The position numbers and the translations under genes were made by a program. A stretch of DNA of 64,000 nt, from positions 8,733,501-8,797,500 of the forward strand of contig NC_083505.1 in the NCBI RefSeq assembly GCF_032362555.1, written 5' to 3'. The notes beneath the pieces are model-generated. The model ran no database searches, was not told the origin of the DNA, and saw only the letters and a list, made by a program, of their open reading frames with translations. The stretch is from Amyelois transitella. Taxonomy: Eukaryota > Arthropoda > Insecta > Lepidoptera > Pyralidae. Of the stretch, positions 51,246 to 62,615 are shown piece after piece. Within the stretch, counting starts at the first letter, position 1; each line of letters starts with the position of its first letter.

Positions 51246-51512
51246 TATGTGCCGTGTGGTTCCCGGTACCAATACAAAAAAGAATAGGACCACTGCATCT
51301 CTTTCCCATGGATGTCGTAAAAGGCGACTAAGGAATAGGCTTACAAACTTGGGATTCTTTTTAAGGCGATGGGTTAGCAACCTGTCACTATTTGAATCTG
51401 GATTCTATCATTAAGCCAAATAGCTGAACGTGGCCATTCAGACTTTTAAAGACTTGGGCTGTCTACTCCGCAAGGGATATAGACGTCACCATATGTATGT
51501 ATGTAATAATTT
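51246..51512 (+). mobile_element. SINE-A, full length, plus orientation
   Basis: The clearest copy of the family: 5' head 'tatgtgccgtgtggttcccg', 'gatgtcgtaaaaggcgacta', 'tagctgaacgtggccattca', 'gggatatagacgtcaccata' and the TATG tail. It defines the orientation used for the other copies. Confidence 0.88.
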
Positions 51513-51589
51513 ATAATTTCAGTATCAAGGCGCACATAAACATATGTGAATACAATATATTTGACTTAAATTAGTAGAATAAATAATTA

Positions 51590-51900
51590 ATCAATATAGC
51601 CGTTGCGTTGTTCGTAGTCTGCGGTGAGTCGAGACAGTAGAGAGCGAAGTCGACTTGTTGGTACCGGTTGATATCGTGCAGAGCTGCCAGTCTGGAGAGA
51701 AGAGACGCCGCCGATGAGCTCCAGGTGTGGACTGCGGTTGACGCTTCGTTCGTCGAAGTTGATGAGAGTGAGTGCGGGTGGAGTCAGGAAGCTATGTCTG
51801 TGGCGCGTAGATGTCGCCACAGACTAGATATTGGTCGCTAGTCGCTCACACGGTATACCTACTAGTTTTGGTCGGTTGCGTAGGTGCCTCGGCACGCTAC
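51590..51900. repeat. GC-rich repeat, possible LTR fossil
   Basis: A sharply GC-rich block between AT-rich flanks, with a 10-bp perfect hairpin (GTCTGTGGCG / CGCCACAGAC, 51796-51805 and 51815-51824) like the one at 38309-38330. That links the two places as one dispersed family. An LTR-derived origin is possible but unproven. No coding part. Confidence 0.4.
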
Positions 51901-52243
51901 ACAAGCCCTTTGTCTATGGTTAATGGGTGCACTAAAGAAGGATTTTCCGAAATTCCCACACAAACAAAATAATAAGGGATTTAGCGTCGTGTATCATAGA
52001 GCGACTATGTTATTTTTCTTTGTTAAATCCGAAAAATTTGATTGCCACAACTAAGGAAAGAAAAGTAGTAAAACGAAAAATAATGTCAAGTGTCAAACTT
52101 GGCAGGTTACTGCTTCGTCTTTTCGATTCGATTTGTATGGATTTGATGGATGTTGGTTTGGTGTAATAATTAGTGGTGGTTGTCCTAAAATGTTTAAATT
52201 GATTACAGTTTTGTTGTGTGAAATTAAAAGTTGATACAGAAAC

Positions 52244-55200
52244 ATGTTATCTGTACGTTATTTGCCTATTCATTTACTGTTTGTTTGTTTATTGTCGCTT
52301 TGTATCATTATTCTGTATTTTTTGTTTTAGTTGGTTCTTCAGTGTCTCGTCACCTGCAGTTTAATCTTTAATAGCTATGGCTTTTATGTACCCGGTGTGG
52401 CTCCAGTGGAGTTTAAGAAGGGCCAAAGAATCGAGGTTAAGGCTGTGAAAATGACGAGTACACATACTCAGCTTCCTTATGAATATTACTCTCTTCCATT
52501 GTGCTTGCCTAAAAATGGTACATTTGTTTACAAATCTGAAAACTTGGGTGAAGTTCTACGTGGTGACCGAATTGTAAATACTCCATATGAAGTGCATATG
52601 GCTGAAAATATCAAGTGCCGTCTGCTATGTCATGAGAAGAACAACCCAATTAATTGGAGTGTAGAGGAGTCTGAAAAAGTGGCGAGTCGTATCGAACATG
52701 AGTACTTTGTACATTTGTAAGTACCTAGTTATTTTTTATGAGATGAAACTGACCGTCAGTTTGTGAGATAAATATTGCTGAAACAAGTTTGGTTTCTTAC
52801 ATACATACCATAGAATAATTGATTGTTGTGCAAAAACTATAATTGAACAAGTCTACAGAAAATGTTCTACTTATTTTAATTTAGTTTGATCACAATGATC
52901 CAACACATAATAGGTAAAATTAATAAGACACAGCTTATTGAGGTGATTAACTACAAACAATATTTATTTAATGTTGTAATAATATATGATTCATTACATT
53001 GTTTATGTATGGACATTTCAACATTGATTGTCTGCTGGAAATGTTGCAAACCAAGGCAGCTTACTGAAACTGGTCTGGACTGTACTGAAATAGTCTTTTA
53101 AAAATTAAAGTATAGGTGATGTGTTTTGGATTTTTATTTTTAGGTTGATTGATAATTTACCTGTGTCAACAAGAGCTGTGAATATGGAAACATTAGAGAG
53201 GACAATAGAACAAGGATATCGTCTTGGTATTATGTATGAAGGAAAAGCATACATTAATAATCATCTGAAATTTCTCTTAAAATACCACAAACATGGGCTG
53301 TAAGTTTATTTTAACTGACCAAATCTCTATAGTTTCTTTCTGTCTTCAAAGAACTCCCCTCATTATATATACCTACATTATGTTATAATTCACAATTAAA
53401 CCATGACAGCTTGCTACTTATTATATATATTATTAAATTTTATTTAATTTATTTTATTTTTCAGGGATTCATATAGAGTAGTTGGTTTTGAAGTTGAGGC
53501 CATGTCAATTGACAAAAATGAATTAACATTTGCCGATGATAGTTGTCAGTTTCCAACTATTGCAAAGCGACAATTGGTCAATGAAGACACTGGCACTAAG
53601 CTGTACTTCACATATTCAGTGGAATGGGGTGAATCAGAGATACAGTGGGCATCACGCTGGGATATATATTTAGGGATGAAAGATACACAGATACATTGGT
53701 TTTCAATTGTAAATTCCATTGTGGTTCTATTCTTTTTATCAGGTGTGTAATAAAAAGTTTTTTCATTTCTATTTGTATAAGCAGAATGTACTTATATGAC
53801 ATGAAATTTTCTATGACTATAGGTATAAAAAGTGTACCTAATTTTTTAAACTTGTTTATTGTATACAGCTGAAAGTGGCCTTTTCAATCTTTTCGAGTCT
53901 GTTGGCCCTGTCTACCCACCAAGGGATACAAATGTGACTATATGTATGAATGTATGTTGATTGTATAGGTATACTAACTATGATTATGGTGAGAACATTA
54001 AGAAGAGACATAGCTAGGTACAATTCTGATGAAATGATGGATGACTTAATGGAAGAAACTGGCTGGAAACTTGTACATGGAGATGTGTTTCGTCCCCCTC
54101 CAAAGAGAATGCTTTTTGCAGCTGTCATTGGAAGTGGAATTCAAGTGTTTCTTATGGCTCTTGTAACAATTTGTAAGTATTTTAAATTGTTATTTAAAGA
54201 TATATAGTCTGGGGCAGTAGAATTCATGATAATAGCTAGAGAAGAGTGGGCTCTTAACATAAAATAGTCCATATTATCAAGGTTCTTACAAAGTAAACTA
54301 ACTATGCTATTATAAGTGATTCGAGTCACAAAATTTTATATCACATATCTTTTTCAGTTATAGCTATGCTTGGCATGTTGTCACCAGCAAGCCGAGGTGC
54401 TTTGATGACAGCTGCTATATTCCTGTATGTGTTCATGGGTCTCATCGCTGGCTACTACTCAGCACGCTTGTACAGTACAATGAAAGGGAAACAGTGGAAA
54501 CAAGCCGCATTCCTCACTGCTACTCTTTATCCAGCCATTGTTTTTGGAACATGCTTCTTTTTAAACTTCTTCATAATGGGTAAACATTCTAGTGGTGCCG
54601 TACCATTCTCCACTATGATGGCACTGTTGTGTTTATGGTTCTGCATATCTCTCCCATTGGTGTACTTGGGTTATTATTTTGGATGTCGCAAGCAACCATT
54701 CCAGCATCCCGTAAGGACCAATTTCATTCCAAGAAAAGTACCTGAACAAGTTTGGTATATGAACATATTTATCTGGTAAGAATTCCCAAGTATAAGCTGA
54801 TTAGAAAAATAAGACCATCCTTAAAGTAAATTTATTATCAGATTTTTCTGGTCAAGCTTTAGCATTGGATTGTGGAAATAGTAAATATAATAATCATTTT
54901 AAAATTTCTCTTCTTTGCAGCATTTTGATGGCTGGAATCCTTCCTTTTGGGGCAGTTTTTATTGAACTCTTTTTCATTTTCAATGCACTATGGGAAAATC
55001 AGTTTTATTATTTATTTGGATTCCTGTTCTTGGTTTTCTGCATACTTGTAATTTCTGTCTCTCAAATATCAATTGCAATGGTATACTTTCAGCTGTGTGG
55101 AGAGGTATGTAGATTGATCTCTTATTCAAGCTCGTTAATTCATAACTGCGATAATTCGTGTCTTTTTCAAGTTGTGACGAATTCCCTAAAAATCTTTTCA

Positions 55201-57183
55201 TATTTCGAATATTTACAGGATTATCATTGGTGGTGGAAGAGTTTTATTGTATCTGGGGGATCTGCAGTATATATTTTAATCTACTCCGTGTTCTACTTCT
55301 TTACGAAATTGGAAATTACAGAATTTATACCGACTTTACTGTACATCGGGTATACAGGTAAATATCGTTTCACAGATGAGAGCAAAATCAAACAAAAAAC
55401 GTCTAAAAGTACAGTAGAAACTCGATTATCCGGCCCTCTAACTACAGACAAACCGCATTAAATGTACCTACAAGTCATATTTATGCAAGCTTGAACGTGT
55501 CGGAGCTGGCATCACCCCGCCCGCGATCGCTGCCTCACGCGTTTCGTTATTGTTTTAGTTGGTTAACAATTGCTACTCTGTCCTGACGTGCGTGTCACGA
55601 CTAGATACATATCTAAAAACGTCAAAGCATAAGTTAGTGGTGTTATCGCTTAAAGAAAAATTGAATATTATTGATTCATTAAAAAAAGGAGAAACAGGTC
55701 GAAAGTTAGCTGATAAGTATGGTGTAGGTACATCCACGATAAGTGATATTAAAAAGAATACCGATTCAATTTTGTTGTACACCTGCAAATTAGATAGTGA
55801 AGACGGGAAATAACATCGGAAAATGATGAAATCGAAAAATGAACTTTTGGAAGACGTTTTGCATTGCTGGTTTTTACAAAAACTATCAACTGGGCAACCG
55901 ATGTCTGGTCCTTTGCTGTATGAAAAAGCATTACAGTTAAATAAAAAAATAGGGGGCGATGAATCTTTTGTGGCAAGTAGGTAACGGATGGTTATACAGA
56001 TTTAAATCTCGTCATTGAATTCGAGAATTGGAAATTCAAGGTGAAAAAATGTCAGCTAATGTAGATGCAGCCAACTCTTATAAAAATGATTTTAAGAAAA
56101 ATTTGGACGAGAATAACTATGACTTAGATTTTGTTTATAATGCTGATTAAACCGGATTAAACTGGAAGTCATTGCCTTCAAAATCTTTAGCTTCTAGGCG
56201 AGAGAATTCAGCTCCAGGATATAAAACTAGCAAAGAGCGAGTAACAATATAAGTTTGCGCTAAAGCTACCGGGACCCATAAAATACCTATGCTTCTCATC
56301 GGAAAATCAAAAGAACCCAGATGTATTAAAAATATCAGGGTAGGCGATTTTCTTCATACATTCGATTATCCGGATTTTCGGTTATCCGAATGCCTTTCAA
56401 CAACAATTAGTCCGGTTAATCGAGTTTCTACATAGTGATCATTTGTATTTTTATACTATCTTTTAAAGGGTAGATAGAGCCAACAGTCTCGCAAAGACTG
56501 AAAAGCTGTATGGCTTAATGAATGGAATTGAGATTCAAATAGCGACAGGATTGAAGTGCCAGAAACAACACGTTTGTTTTATGAAACTATTTTATATTTT
56601 TTACTTAAAATAATTCGTAGGTATGGTACTTAAGAGTATTTTAAGTAAAAAATATACCAGTGGTAAACCGCATTATGCATATATTTATATGTTGCATGGT
56701 GTAGGAGGAGTTAGCGGATATATATTGATAGATATGTATTTGAAACTAGCTGTGTGCGCGACTTAGTCCGTGTGGAATAGTTATTTTGGGCACCATTGAA
56801 GCCTCAAGGGTGAATAATTTTCCCCGTATTTTTTTTCACACTTTCCATTTTTACTTCACTCCTAATAGTTGCAGCGTGATGTTATATAGTCTAAAGCATT
56901 CCTCGATAAAACCTCGAACTAGTAGTTCCTGAGATTAGCGCGTTCAAACAAACAAACTCTTCAGCTCTATAATATTAGTATAAATTTTAAATTGGCATTT
57001 CGTTGCTAAACAAAATGATTTTTTTCGCCTCTTAAAATAGCAATGCGCCATTACGACTCAAGACTTGTAATTTTTTTTTCAGGTCTCATGGTCTTAACAT
57101 TTTGGCTTTTGACGGGCACAATTGGATTCTTTGCAGCTTACACTTTTATAAGAAAAATCTATGGGGCTGTGAAAATTGACTAA
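52244..57183 (+). CDS. TM9SF4: TM9SF4 (transmembrane 9 superfamily), 624 residues, 9 exons
   Basis: Nine-pass membrane protein of the Golgi and endosomes; in flies and Dictyostelium (Phg1) members act in phagocytosis, cell adhesion and sorting of glycine-rich transmembrane segments. Exons: 52244-52252 (uncertain), 52331-52716, 53144-53299, 53465-53742, 53969-54172, 54358-54775, 54921-55104, 55219-55357 and 57083-57183; the phases add to 625 codons with the stop. After a signal peptide the mature start '[15 protein letters not shown]' is typical. The lumenal part has '[12 protein letters not shown]' and '[16 protein letters not shown]'. Next comes the TM1 region '[18 protein letters not shown]', then eight more helices. 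The C-terminus ends AVKID, the KxD Golgi-retention motif of this family. Exon 1 is inferred: the in-frame sequence before exon 2 has a stop but no ATG, and an ATGTTATCT followed by gtacgt fits. Intron 8 (1.7 kb) holds a Tigger-like element, a Helitron and a long hairpin. Poly(A) signal at 57327-57332. Confidence 0.93.
53875..53956 (+). mobile_element. SINE-A tail fragment in TM9SF4 intron 4
   Basis: Reads 'cgagtctgttggccctgtct' and 'caagggatacaaatgtgact' then TATG repeats. It ends about 12 bp before the exon 5 acceptor, so SINE tail sequence makes up the end of this intron. Confidence 0.7.
55412..56432 (+). mobile_element. Tigger/pogo-like DNA transposon, internally deleted and broken
   Basis: Terminal inverted repeats CAGTAGAAACTCGATTATCC at the left and TGTAGAAACTCGATTAACC, read inward, at the right, flanked by TA. 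The 1,021-bp element keeps the Psq/CENP-B type helix-turn-helix ('[20 protein letters not shown]', '[14 protein letters not shown]') and the region up to the first catalytic Asp ('YNAD' before '[14 protein letters not shown]'). The later DDE half is gone, and several stops and frameshifts interrupt the rest. It lies in TM9SF4 intron 8. Confidence 0.85.
56463..56555 (-). mobile_element. SINE-A core fragment
   Basis: Contains 'agatagagccaacagtctcg', 'gcttaatgaatggaattgag' and 'attcaaatagcgacagg'. Both ends are missing. Confidence 0.65.
56593..56656. repeat. 20-bp perfect hairpin in TM9SF4 intron 8
   Basis: Arms 56593-56612 and 56637-56656 are exact reverse complements over 20 bp, with a 24-nt loop, so the whole fold is 64 nt. 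The arms are AT-rich. It is single-copy here. Size and fold resemble a small pre-miRNA or a MITE remnant; nothing more can be said from sequence alone. Confidence 0.8.
56745..56985 (-). mobile_element. Lep1-like Helitron, near complete
   Basis: Reverse complement of the 1-149 and 24752-25020 family: plus-strand 'actagctgtgtgcgcgactt' is its CTAGT end with the hairpin, and 'tcagctctataatattagta' is its 5' end. It lies in TM9SF4 intron 8. Confidence 0.8.
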
Positions 57184-57471
57184 GTCTTATGGTGAAAATA
57201 TTGTGCAGATGGATCTGAGTGATAAAATAGTATTGTTGCTGAGGCTACATTAATTGTAAATAGTTAGAAGATGTTGCATTTTTAGTAACTAAGTTATGAA
57301 ATTCATTTGCATCAAAGTTTGATTTAAATAAATAATTATCACGTATCTCCATCTTAAACTTTTTTTAAAATATTTTCTATTTCTTAGGCATTGTGTCAAG
57401 GACTTAACGTTTTGTTTTTCTGTCTGGTGACATTGAGGAAAGTACTAGCTAGTATGAAAAATATACACAAC

Positions 57472-57640
57472 TAGATTTTACCCGCAGCTTCGCCCGTGAA
57501 TTTAGTACCACATAAACGCGCGAATGAAAAAAAATTCAGGCATTTCTCAAATTCCCCGGGAACTATAGTTTTTACCGGGATGAAAAGTATCCTATCAGAC
57601 TTTAATGAGATAAACAAAATTTCAAGAAGATTAACTCGTA
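57472..57640 (-). mobile_element. Helitron-like terminal segment
   Basis: Starts 'ctagattttacccgcagctt' and holds 'ccccgggaactatagttttt' and 'gggatgaaaagtatcctatc', blocks usual next to the CTAG end of lepidopteran elements. It lies just past the TM9SF4 poly(A) signal. Confidence 0.5.
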
Positions 57641-58805
57641 AACTCGTAAAGAGAAAAAGAAACAAACTTCCATTCGCATTTATAATGTTAGTTGGGATTA
57701 GTACAAAAAAATGGCAAAAGCTATGTAGAAACTTTCGGTTGGGAGGAGACATTAAAAATTTTACGGACAGACCTCGTAGCATGGCACAGCTTCAATGCTA
57801 CGGGGGCAGGTGGTTAGTTTTATCTACTTCCAACCGTGCGTTCCAATAGTGCGAGCTAGCTTCTTCTCTTCACGTGCAGATTGAAAAAGCCAATCAAGGG
57901 AGAGGCTAATAAACTCGGGATTTTTCTTTTAGGAAATAGGCTAGCATTCTCATCTGAATCTTGATTACATCATGAAGAAATCCAGCTAGTCATTTTGAGA
58001 CGGCCCCGTCTACCCCGTAAGAGAATGACTTCTCTTTTTAATTTTTCTTATTTAACAATACAATACTGAAGTAGTAACAAGGGTAATTAAAATTACTGGT
58101 AGTACACTTGGTAGTAACAAGGACAAGAAAGAATTTGTATGTATGTACCTTATAACCTGTATTCTTTTTCTGATTTTCATTTTCTTTTGATTCAATAAAG
58201 AGTTTATGTATCTATGTATGATCAAAAATCTGACTCACCTAAGCCAGGATCTCCATCCAAAGGCATACCCCAGGCTCCTCTGTAGAGTGGTGAGGATGCA
58301 ACCAAGACTAAAGTCAGGAGGAAGAAGAATAGTATGTATGATCAAAGTTATCAGACTCTCCATCAGATTCTATCGGAAAGTCATTCCTTTTAACTGAACT
58401 TTAAAAAAGTGATACGGAATATACCTATGTGTTGTATCTTTTGACTAGTCTACACTTTCAGTACCTATGTAGTAACAGCAAAACTCTTAGGAAAAACATA
58501 TGTACCAATATGACTAGGAACATTTATATGAAAAAGTATGAAAGAATGGAGCTGCCAGATTTTCGCAATATAAATACCTAGCTGGAGAACTCATAGTATA
58601 CGTATACATCTACATTCTTTGCCCAAGGCAATTTTTAGACGCAACTTAGAATTGTCATAACAAACGTCAAAAATGACCGGGCGACCGAGAAGTGGGTGCT
58701 CAACTCAAGTCAAATCAACTAAGATGTCAGTGGGTTTGGTGGTAAATATTTCATTATTTTTACAACGCATGTAGTATTTTTTATTAATTTAAATTTGTAA
58801 ATTTT
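57641..58805. other. Interval before the SDR gene
   Basis: Contains a worn SINE-A-like stretch near 57895-58020, a SINE-C 3' half at 58232-58335 and otherwise no recognisable feature. The SDR promoter and 5' UTR should lie at about 58600-58805. An untranslated first exon ending near 58740 (gtg|gtaaat) is possible but not shown. Confidence 0.45.
58232..58335 (+). mobile_element. SINE-C, 3' half
   Basis: Matches the end of 640-950: 'aaggcataccccaggctcct', 'gtagagtggtgaggatgcaa' and 'ccaagactaaagtcaggagg'. Confidence 0.6.
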
Positions 58806-59639
58806 ATGTATAAAATGGAAACCAAAGTAGCTATAGTAACAGGAAGTAACAGAGGCATTGGGTTCGAGATTGTTAAAGGATTATGTCAGAAATTTGATGG
58901 TGCTGTGTACCTCACATCTAGAAACGAGGAAAGAGGACGAAAAGCTGTGAAGAAACTTGAAGAGTTAGGCCTCCGACCTTTGTTCCACATCTTAGATGTC
59001 ACAAGTGAAGAGAGCATTCAGGAATTTGGGGCATACATTTCAGCTCATCACTCTGGAATTGATGTGTTTGTGAATAACGCCGGTATATTGGATTTTGATA
59101 AGGCAGTTTCTTCATATGAAGACGCTAATAAACTTATCAATACAAATTTTATGAGCCTTTTGACTATATCCAAAGTACTATATCCATTGTTGAAGAATGA
59201 TGCACGTATTATCAATATAAGCAGTGATTGGGGTTTGTTATCTAATATAAGAAAGCAGATATGGCTAGATACGTTAGTCAAGGATGACCTTACTATTGAA
59301 GAAATACTACAGTTTGTAACTGATTTCCTTCAAGCTGTTAAAAATGGCAAGGGTGCAATGGTTTCATTTGCGGGACACTTCGGAGATTATAAAGTTTCAA
59401 AAGTAGCTATGTCTGCACTTACATTTGTGCAGCAACGGCAGTTTAAGGAACAAGGAAAAGATATATCAATAAACTGTGTACATCCAGGTTTTGTAAAGAC
59501 CGATATGACTAAAGGCATGGGAGATTTTTCACCAGAACGTGGAGCAAGAGCCCCGTTATACTTGGCACTGGAGGCCCCACAAACACTTAAGGGCACATTT
59601 GTTTGGCACGACTGTCATCAAGTGAACTGGGATGATTAA
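58806..59639 (+). CDS. Carbonyl reductase-like short-chain dehydrogenase, 277 residues
   Basis: NADPH-dependent SDR of the CBR1 type, expected in the cytosol and reducing carbonyls of quinones, aldehydes or ketones; the true substrate cannot be read from sequence. It has the Rossmann motif TGSNRGIG (13-20), NNAG (90-93), the catalytic Ser in 'IINISS' (139/140) and YKVSK (Tyr195 and Lys199), which complete the usual triad. The long insertion between the Ser and the Tyr ('WLDTLVKDDLTIEEILQFV') is typical of carbonyl reductases. The C-terminus ('HPGFVKTDMTKGMGDFSPE') also fits. The single coding exon contrasts with the intron-rich neighbours. That could mean an old retrocopy, but also simple intron loss. 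The second ATG at 58815 has the better context (aaaATGG), so the protein may start at METKVAIV, 274 residues. Poly(A) signal at 59867-59872. Confidence 0.92.
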   Translation: MYKMETKVAIVTGSNRGIGFEIVKGLCQKFDGAVYLTSRNEERGRKAVKKLEELGLRPLFHILDVTSEESIQEFGAYISAHHSGIDVFVNNAGILDFDKAVSSYEDANKLINTNFMSLLTISKVLYPLLKNDARIINISSDWGLLSNIRKQIWLDTLVKDDLTIEEILQFVTDFLQAVKNGKGAMVSFAGHFGDYKVSKVAMSALTFVQQRQFKEQGKDISINCVHPGFVKTDMTKGMGDFSPERGARAPLYLALEAPQTLKGTFVWHDCHQVNWDD

Positions 59640-60084
59640 ATGATGAAATTGATAAACTTTTGTGTAAAGCTCTGTTAATCCTGTGATAACAGTGTCAACC
59701 ACACTTTAAAATGTAATATATTATCTTTTACTGTGATTGTTTTTTGTTCATACTAGGTATTATCCCATTTTAAAAGAAATTTATTTTACTATTCTACGGA
59801 GTAAAATTCTTACATAAAAAGTTAATTTTATTTTGTCAAGAAAATTATGCTAGCTCATAAAACAGCAATAAAATTAAACATTGCAGTTTTGTTATTCTTT
59901 TTGTGTGGATGGAAATTTATTGTAACTTGGTTGCTTTCTACTTTTACAGAACTAAAAATAAACAATGGGTACATTTTTATTTATATATATATTTTTTTTT
60001 ATATTTTAGTGATTAAAACATTCTTAGTAGCAGTTTTAAAATGTTCTTTACGTTTTTCTTCCCATTTAAATATTTTTTGTAATA

Positions 60085-60430
60085 CAAAAAACACAGCGTG
60101 ATAAGGGGATGTTGTGATGTTAAAGAAGATGTAGTAACAGGGATGGAAAAAGGTATGTTTTTGGTAATGTGAAGAGGATGAATGAAAGCTGGTTGACTAA
60201 GCAAATATACAAGGAGAGTGTGGAGGGCAAGATCTGAGTGGGAAGGCCTAGACGAACATATGTATCTTGATCAAATTAAGAATGTCCTGGCAAAGGGTCA
60301 GGTCAAGAGTACCCGAAACTGACGAGATTGCATGAAGAGAGTTATGAAGGTGGATGAAGCCAAGGAAGAAGTATGCAGAGATTGTGGCAAGATTGTAGTC
60401 TCTGTCCAGCCCTTCAGGAAAAACAACTGT
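60085..60430 (+). mobile_element. RTE-type LINE C-terminal fragment, old
   Basis: Holds 'gaagaggatgaatgaaagct', 'tgatcaaattaagaatgtcc' and 'gtcaagagtacccgaaactg', parallel to 37857-38140 and continuing further toward the end of the ORF. It has several internal changes and lacks the TATG tail. Confidence 0.7.
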
Positions 60431-60766
60431 TCTGAACAACCATCTCATTCGTCCTATACATACACCAAATCATTTTTGGTTATGGCAGCACGGTGGTGGA
60501 ATTAACTTTCAGTGGACGTAAATTTTAGCAGAACCCATAATAATAAGTCCAGATTTGTGCAATACTTTCTTGTTACTTCGAGTAATTGAGCTATTTAATT
60601 GATTAGGTACTGTATGTATTTATATATGTATTTATTTGTATGGTGTATATATTTATATAAGTATGTTATTATGTTTGTATATTTAAGATTATTTAAGATT
60701 ATATAGGATAAGGATTTTTTGTACCTACGTATCTCTACCCTATTCAAGTAACTCTCCTCTTAATTA

Positions 60767-60890
60767 TTTAATGGTTGACTGGAAGAGATCCCTAAATGGG
60801 ATAAGTTCGGCTTTGTATATTTTTGTCTTATAAACTTACCTACTGTATTTTTGTTTTCTTTCGTATGTACAATAATGATATTACAAACAA
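60767..60890 (+). mobile_element. LINE 3' UTR end, solo
   Basis: Reads 'aatggttgactggaagagat', 'aatgggataagttcggcttt' and 'atgtacaataatgatattac', as at 11396-11528. Confidence 0.5.
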
Positions 60891-61329
60891 ACCAACAATT
60901 TAACATAGGGCTCCAAAGCACATGAATCTTTCCGTAGGATTTGCAATAATCGACAGTGTGTGCGAGCAAACCCGCATCTAGGCACTAAAGCTAGTAGGTA
61001 CATATTTTAAAGAAAATAACAGTCACACACTCAAATTTTCTGAATCTAGTACCCATATTATGCCATTATAGGTATTTTAAGATATAATTGGCTATAGACG
61101 TTAGGCAAAGTAGCTAAGTTACTATGTTCAGTCCAACCAACATGGCTTCATGGATATAAACCTGCCTACTTGAAGATCGTAATGGAGTTAACGTATACAA
61201 GGTACACGCCCCCTTACTGCATTTCGAAATCTTATTAAGGATTTCCAGTGCATGTGTTTGCTCTTTGTATGGATTCTATTGTCAAGTAGGTTAACCACTC
61301 ATGTTTTCTACATATGGATACTTTACTTT

Positions 61330-61630
61330 TCTCGTAATAACCATAAACAAATATCAAGGAAAGTGTAAATGGGAACGTAGGAAGGGCAAGGTCTACTAAA
61401 CGGAGGTAGATACTTTGTCAAAATTTTCAATTCAATCGAACGTTCTGGCGAAGTGGTTCTGGCGAAGTGGCGAAGATCGCCAAGAATACCGTAACGCATT
61501 GATTTTGCATGAAGCGAGTTATGAATGTGGATGTAGCGAAATAAGTACGCAGGAATCATGGCAAGTGGGAAGATTATCTCTGTCTACCCCTTCGGGTTAG
61601 ATTCGTTATTTTATGTACATATGTATATAT
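61330..61630 (+). mobile_element. RTE-type LINE 3' end, strongly diverged
   Basis: Recognisable through 'catgaagcgagttatgaatg', 'ggcaagtgggaagattatct' and 'gtctaccccttcgggttaga'. It is older than the copies with target duplications. Confidence 0.55.
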
Positions 61631-61740
61631 AAAAAATCGTCTTATCGGAATAACTCCAGGAAGGAGGAGAAGAGTTTCTTCTAAATTTCCCTTTTAAGAA
61701 TCTAAACTAAGTAATTACTATTCCTTCATGGCCCTTTAGT

Positions 61741-61975
61741 ATTACATACATACATATGGTCATGTCTTTATCCCTTGCGGGGTAGACAGACAACCAGTCT
61801 TGAAAAGACTTATTATGGAACTGAGTTACAAGTAGTGACAGATTGTTAGCCCATCGCCTTCAAGAGGAATCCCAAGTTTATAAGCCTCCCCCTTGGTCAC
61901 CTTTTACGACATTCAAAGAAATTATGGAGTTTGATGTTATTCTATTCTAAATGCCGGAAACTACACACAACTATA
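61741..61975 (-). mobile_element. SINE-A, most blocks present
   Basis: Starts 'attacatacatacatatggt' and runs through 'cccttgcggggtagacagac', 'ttgttagcccatcgcc' and 'cttttacgacattcaaag'. The middle has a deletion after the 'cttgaaaagact' core. Confidence 0.75.
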
Positions 61976-62023
61976 ACATTTTATTTAAACAAAAACTAGA
62001 TTGGTAGGTACTTTATCTTTTAT

Positions 62024-62280
62024 CTATACATATAATAAAACAGTAAAAATATTTTGTCTGTACATTTAGTATTTTTGACTGAAATGGATAGAGGGACACT
62101 TATAATGTAGGTACATATAATAAAATTAAATATATATTTAATTTATATTTTGACTGAAACGGATAGAGATTTTTTTTTTTACATTTTTTGTCTGTCTGTC
62201 TGTATCTGACTGATTGATGATTTGATGATTAAGATTCAACTCGAAATTTACGCGGATGAAGTCGCGGGCAACAGCTAGTT
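62024..62280 (+). mobile_element. Helitron-like element, second type
   Basis: Ends in 'acgcggatgaagtcgcgggc' and 'aacagctagt', the same terminal hairpin and CTAGT as 1-149. The body ('aaatattttgtctgtacatt') differs, so only the end is shared. Confidence 0.65.
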
Positions 62281-62474
62281 CTCATTTAAGATTATTATGT
62301 ATCAAATTGATAAAGTGTTGGGTTAAGAAGGCATTATCCCTTCAGCGCCACTACGGCGGTACGTTACTTGTTTAGTAACTATGCCCTTAATAATAATTTA
62401 GATACTTAATTAACTGTTTTTAGTTGTACAAAGTTTATATTTGCTTCTATTTCTATGTAGATTGTAAAAGTAAA

Positions 62475-62615
62475 TCAAAGCTAACTAAGGATTTTCTTTT
62501 AAGCGATGGACTAGCAACCTGGTCACTATTTCAATATTAACATTAAGCCGCGGCTTCTCGAGATTGTTGGATCTGTCTACCTCGTAAGGGTTGAAGATGT
62601 CATTAAATTTATGTA
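62475..62615 (+). mobile_element. SINE-A, degraded, plus orientation
   Basis: Contains 'aagcgatggactagcaacct', 'gtcactatttcaatattaac' and 'tctgtctacctcgtaagggt'. No tail is preserved. Confidence 0.5.

Larger units (their letters stand above)
49510..52243. other. Interval between neuroguidin and TM9SF4
   Basis: Holds the two divergent promoters, a truncated LINE (49984-50820), an orphan THAP-like exon (50945-51012), a full SINE-A (51246-51512) and a possible LTR fossil (51590-51900). No complete gene is seen. Confidence 0.55.
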
